Part shown: positions 59,201-64,000 of the stretch, piece after piece | Layout of the letters: each line of letters starts with the position of its first letter | Numbering within the stretch: the first letter of the stretch is position 1 | Origin: Pichia kudriavzevii | Lineage: Eukaryota > Ascomycota > Pichiomycetes > Pichiales > Pichiaceae | Reading direction: 5' to 3' | Assembly: GCF_003054445.1 (NCBI RefSeq) | Contig: NC_042506.1 | Location: 2,778,501-2,842,500, forward strand | Length of the DNA stretch: 64,000 bases | Translations under genes and position numbers: made by a program | Notes under the pieces: model-generated | The model's database searches: none | What the model was told of the DNA's origin: nothing | Seen by the model: only the letters and a program-made list of their open reading frames with translations

Positions 59201-62200
59201 TGTGATATACTACAAACAAATGGTGCATTATTCTATTTCCACATTTGCGTTTTTATGAAAAACTTGCTATTTTCTCAAGTATTACCCAAAAATAAGTGTT
59301 TCTCAGCAATGTTGTTATTGGATAATGATTTGTCTATTATTTTGCAACGGATATACGATTACCACATTGCGAATGTTTAGCTATTAACAGCATGTTGCCA
59401 ACTTCTAGCAATTTCGTCGGTTTGCAACAGGTAATGAATTAATCGTGTCTATTCTTAATATTTGTGATAATAAGCATGAAGTTAGATTGAAGCTTGATTA
59501 AATTGTGGATAAAGTGAACGGTTTAACTTTCTCGACCACTAAAGGATGAGTTTTAGTTGTGCCGTAGATGAAACTATAGTGGTGGTAGTCTTCATCAAGA
59601 GTTTTTGAGCTTCAGCTTTTACGTTCAGCTTTGTTGTGATCATTGTGGAAATGTATTCTAAGAGATGCTCGTATGGTAAAAAGGGACCTCCCAACAGGGC
59701 GTCAGCTTTCAATCAATAGACATGCATGTTGGAATAATTTGAGTTTTGGATATTGAAGGTTTTATTCTTTGTGCTAACAGGCTAACTTTATTAAGCTAAA
59801 CTAGTAAATGGGACATTTGTTCTGTGTCAGCTCTGAAACCTGTTCAGACTAGATATTAGTTTTGCGTGTGCTTCCAACTTAGTCATGGAAACGAATGAGT
59901 ATTGGCCTGGCAATTTGGAGTAGACCTATTCTAAATGCTGATGGATGTTCCGTGTTAATAGCTGCTGGTCTCTAGTTTTCGGTTAAGACAGCAGGCTCTC
60001 TGTGCCTATACTTGTTAAGCTGATTATTTTTTATGGGTTCCTCGGACCAGTGATACACTTCTAATTGGGGGCTAGTCTTAGTCCATTTTGGAACGGTGTC
60101 TAATATTTTGACTGTTTTACTATGTGATGTGGCCTGAATATTTGCTGCTCTTGTGTCAACACCGTTTTTTTCTTGGTTAAGTATGGTCTATTATTCAACG
60201 TGTTCTAGGTTGCAACCTCTGGAATTCTGTGTTAATCCGATCTAATACTACATCTAATGCTATAGTAGTACTGCGTTTTAGATACCAGTTAGTATCGTCC
60301 GTCTGATGTCAAGGATATTTCAAATGGTGTTTATCTTAACCAAACCTAAGAATATTGGTTAATGTAATGTTCACTTAGTGTATTGTTGAAGCTCTCCAGT
60401 CTCCTTCACAGATTGATGCACAACATCCATTGTGGTTTGCTTAATGATAACCACGGTTTTTGTCAACGTGTTATATCGTCCAGAAATACATTCAGAATTG
60501 GTTTAATCTTGTTACCCCGATTTATGAAAGGAGCTATCGTTCAATTGCTGGTGAAATATTTAGATACTATTTATGTTTGGCCATCCCGGATATTCAGTAT
60601 ATGTGAAGTGAGTCTACAGTCTTGTATCCTAAATTAATAATAGAGTCAGTTTCATGTGAACACTTATTTGGAAGATACGCTAATTTCTGGTAAATGTCTA
60701 ATCCTAATATATGTACTTTAAGCATTTAATAAACAGTCTCATTGACTGTTGAGTAATAAAATCACAAGGGCTGGTTGAGTTATTTGCGTCTATATACAAT
60801 TTCAGTTATCATGACACTCCCACAAAACTATGTGCCCCTATAGCTTGGTATGTGGCATAGGTTGTATTTGTCATGGGTATGCGCTCATGGTCTGAGGATG
60901 CAAATGGGAACAAATGCTGGGGATTCCGAGTTTACTGTTCTGGAAATTCTTATGACCTTTCTGTTGATATAAGTATAAGTTTTACATGAAGATTGAAGTG
61001 AAGAACTAAGCAGTGTCTATGTGTTTTTATTCTTGAAGGTCTTTTTACCCTTAAAGTTTCTACGATTTACTACGTCGATAGAGAATTCGTATTCTCAAAT
61101 GCGCCATTGATGCCATTATATATTTATAATTCACTACACAATCAAACTAGATGGATAAAGCTATTATTTGTGTTTAGTAAGACAGATCCATCGATATTCT
61201 CTGGTATCCCGGTAATATCAACACTGCAAGCCTATTTTCACGCTAGTTTGGGTTTCAAGCGACAAGAAGTGCGGCGTCTTTAGCAGTAGACGACACTATT
61301 TCCTGCTGATGTTACAAATGAACACATGGTATATCCGTTGAACCGCTTCAATGTTATCATAGGTTTAATTGTTGATACTGTCAACCATCGTCTTTCACTT
61401 TCTTAGCGTGAAACTCGTGGCCCCTCAGTGACATAAGATTTATGCGGTTGAACGGACAATGGTTATCGAAAGCTTGACTTTAGTCTGAAGTGTTCACGGT
61501 AATGTGCATTGATACTGTCCGAGCCGCTTATCAAGGTTAGAAATACATGTATGATTCTTTTGAACTATTCAACTCCCATGGCAGTTATATGCTGTTCAAT
61601 CTTGATTACTCAATGTCCGTTCATTCATTGTCATGGTTCAATACAAACCTCATACGCCAAAAAATAAATCCCGTTTATCAGCATTCTTATTAACTTCTGA
61701 TTGAGTCACTGTGGCTCTTTTTATCATTTGAGATTACATCATGTGTATTCAATGGCGGCAACAGCAGCCACTGCAGTAGTTGATTAAAGCCAGACTTTAT
61801 AACCAAATAATTTGTTTTTTCTAACTTTCAAAGGAATGCGTGGACTCAGATGGTTCAATAACATTAAGGTCATTTCGTCTATTGTATAATTATGTTCGCC
61901 CTTTGCTTCAAGACTGTTTATAGTGAAGTACCTTTATATTATCGTACGTGGGGCCTGATTCTTGAAATGAGATAAAGTAAAAACCAATTAATAATAATCA
62001 TCCAATAACATACTAGTCCAGACTGATTTCTTAGTCTGGCAATTAGCAGAACATGAAGCGATTATAGTAACCATGGTCATAATAATCTTTATTATGTCTT
62101 TGTTTTTTTTTGGTAAAGATGCAACCAATTGTCACAACCAAAGTTAAATCAAACCGCATTTCTTGCATCTTTGCTGACTGGACTGAGTAGTACTGTTATA

Positions 62201-64000
62201 AGGCTTTCGATAAAACAGTGAACGCTTAGCTGGCCTTATCCAGCTGAAGAACTTTTAATCTCATATGCATTAGACCTTTGTGTCTTTTTGTATACTTGCA
62301 CACAAGTTTAATGTGTATAATTGGTATGGTCTAACATTGACCCTAAGGTGATCTGTCTGACAATTATTCGTGGGTAGTTTCACCTGTAGACAAAGGGCGT
62401 TCCTTGCTGATCGACGAAAAGAAGATAACCAATGCTCAAGGGAACTACTGAATTGCAAAAACTCGTTCTCTAAATTTTCGCTTTTTTCCGAAAATTAGGG
62501 ATCCACAGTCAGGTAAGATGAGCATCCTGCGTTTTCCTTGGTTGTGTGTCTTTTCGGTTACAATTGCCTTCTCAAGGAAGCCCGTCCATGAGGATACACG
62601 TTCAGGGCTGTACCAAGATATGCATGCCAAGTACAGAGTTGATCAAACTATGCCATTGACTAGCTTATAAGTCATGTGGGTGTAGTTGTGAAATCCGACA
62701 TAACTGCGACAATACACAACTACACAACTGTTAGGTACACCAATTGCTCATTTATAGATTCCAAACGGTATTGACTGTCCTGTCAAAGTTCTAACACGCA
62801 AGTTACCGATGGAATAACCGATGGACATCAAACATTAGTTGAATTTAGACAACACTTGCGTATTCCGTATAGATCAATTAGGTTGTTTCCAAAAAACGAT
62901 AAGTTATAAAGGTATTGCCAATGGACACCATTCTGCAGTATTGCAACATCAGCTGCTCTATAAGAGGGTGATTCCATCGTACCATGAACATAAGGAAAAC
63001 CGTGAGCAAAGAAGTGGATGATTGTTTTCGTTGAAGTTCACGCTTATTCCCTTGAATTATGGAACTGTTCTTAAATGCCAAGTGGATACTAATTCATTGA
63101 TTTAATGAAAATCCTATCATAGAACGTTTATCCCACCTCTTTAGTAGGACTTTCAATGTCTTGTCATATACAGCTAGTATTTAGTTTAATTTGATTATCA
63201 AGAGTGTCTAATTCTTAGCAGTATCGATACATCTTTAAATGACGCCATTGCTAGCAATTACAGGCAATGAGCGGTTGTAGCACTATTACAGACTTAAATA
63301 CCATCTTATTATTGCAAGCAAAGTATAACTAAAGTAGAGTTAAAGCAATATCTTTCAAAAGCGTTTATTTACCTTAATCGTGTCTTACTAAAACTAAGTT
63401 ATAAAGATCAATATTAGTCTGTTTAGATGTATTGTCTGAATTTAATGTACCAATCATACTACCTAGTAAATATAGCTGATACTACCAAACCTAAAATATT
63501 GCGTTGGCTGTTTAGAATCATAATTTTGGTAGTTGATAGTGATCAGAACGTTGTTAATCAGAAACATTGAACGGTGGAAGTAGGTAGATGCGACTATCAT
63601 GTAAAAAGAATATAGAATAAGACAACAACCGGCATGAAACTACAATGACATAACCGTTGTCTTTAGTTTGTGACTGGTCAGAGTATTGCTGCTTTTCAAG
63701 ACACTCGAAACCCCTAGCTACAATTACAAGCCACTGGTTTGGTTGGGAAATAAACATAAAAATATCTGTGGCCAGGTTTCCATGTTATCAAAACATATTG
63801 CAGTAATTAATATTGTCAGTATGTTGATCACATTGATACAGATAAATTTGGGGTATATGTAATAGATGGACTATGTGTGGTTGGTGTATTACGTAGGATC
63901 ATTGACCACTCAACTATCAATGTTTGTGTTGCGAGACCCCTGTTGGTTAACGTATTTTCTTCAAATTACTATAGCCGACGTTTTAGGTAGAATAGTGAAT
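56207..64000. other. Gene desert of about 7.8 kb, possible centromeric or pericentromeric DNA
   Basis: After PEX20 there is no frame over 100 codons and none with a family motif, whereas the preceding 50 kb is gene-dense. The plus strand is biased to T and G in much of the left half (counted at 57481-57600: A 28, T 52, G 25, C 15) and nearer balance further right. Short inverted repeats recur (57958-57971, 58132-58153, 62018-62039). No tandem array, telomeric repeat, LTR or tRNA was recognised. A centromere or its flank is one explanation; a subtelomere or relic region is another. Confidence 0.5.

Noticed and set aside
1-64000. CRISPR arrays, bacterial operons, riboswitches or prophage features
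   Set aside because: The window is eukaryotic (yeast); no regularly spaced repeats or bacterial-type gene organisation were seen.

Overview
The window is nuclear DNA of a budding yeast, probably a member of the Pichiaceae and compatible with Pichia kudriavzevii (Issatchenkia); the species is an inference. The evidence is dense, mostly intronless genes with close homologues in Saccharomyces, PACE-type sites at proteasome genes, yeast-type nuclear tRNA genes, and one short intron with the yeast branch-point sequence TACTAAC. CTG codons fall at conserved leucine positions (MAD2 28114-28116, TLG2 42519-42521), so the standard code applies rather than CUG-Ser or CUG-Ala.

Layout. 1-9.6 kb: three PTR2/POT-family peptide transporter genes (the first cut by the left edge) with a membrane-bound wax-synthase-like acyltransferase between the second and third. 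9.6-11.6 kb: intergenic, with possible coding relics. 11.6-28.6 kb: compact housekeeping block with SHE4/UNC-45-like, DBR1, PUF6, RPT1, RPC25, SDH1, PTC1, RPT2, CTK2, BET4 (intron directly after the ATG) and MAD2. 28.8-30.5 kb: a decayed DUF2235 hydrolase pseudogene. 31-33.2 kb: a DUR3-type urea/polyamine transporter. 34.8 kb: tRNA-Thr(AGT). 35-51.3 kb: KRI1, an unrecognised 528-aa protein, SDT1/PHM8, RIM9/PalI, TLG2, FAB1, RPA14, mitochondrial bL34 (MRPL34), ATX2-like ZIP transporter and BUD21/UTP16. 52.1 kb: a short-chain dehydrogenase. 54.9-56.2 kb: tRNA-His(GTG) and PEX20. 56.2-64 kb: about 7.8 kb with no credible gene.

Themes. Several genes act in ribosome production (PUF6, KRI1, BUD21, RPA14), and three of them carry RRPE-like AT-rich elements upstream. 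RPT1 and RPT2, two ATPases of the 26S proteasome base, lie about 5 kb apart, each with a PACE or PACE-like site. The transporter genes (PTR2 x3, DUR3) fit nitrogen scavenging.

Most noteworthy are the mosaic near-identity of two inverted PTR2 paralogues, the DUF2235 pseudogene, the BET4 start-codon intron, and the strand-asymmetric gene desert at the right end, which could be centromeric or pericentromeric. I did not find a convincing wholly new system.
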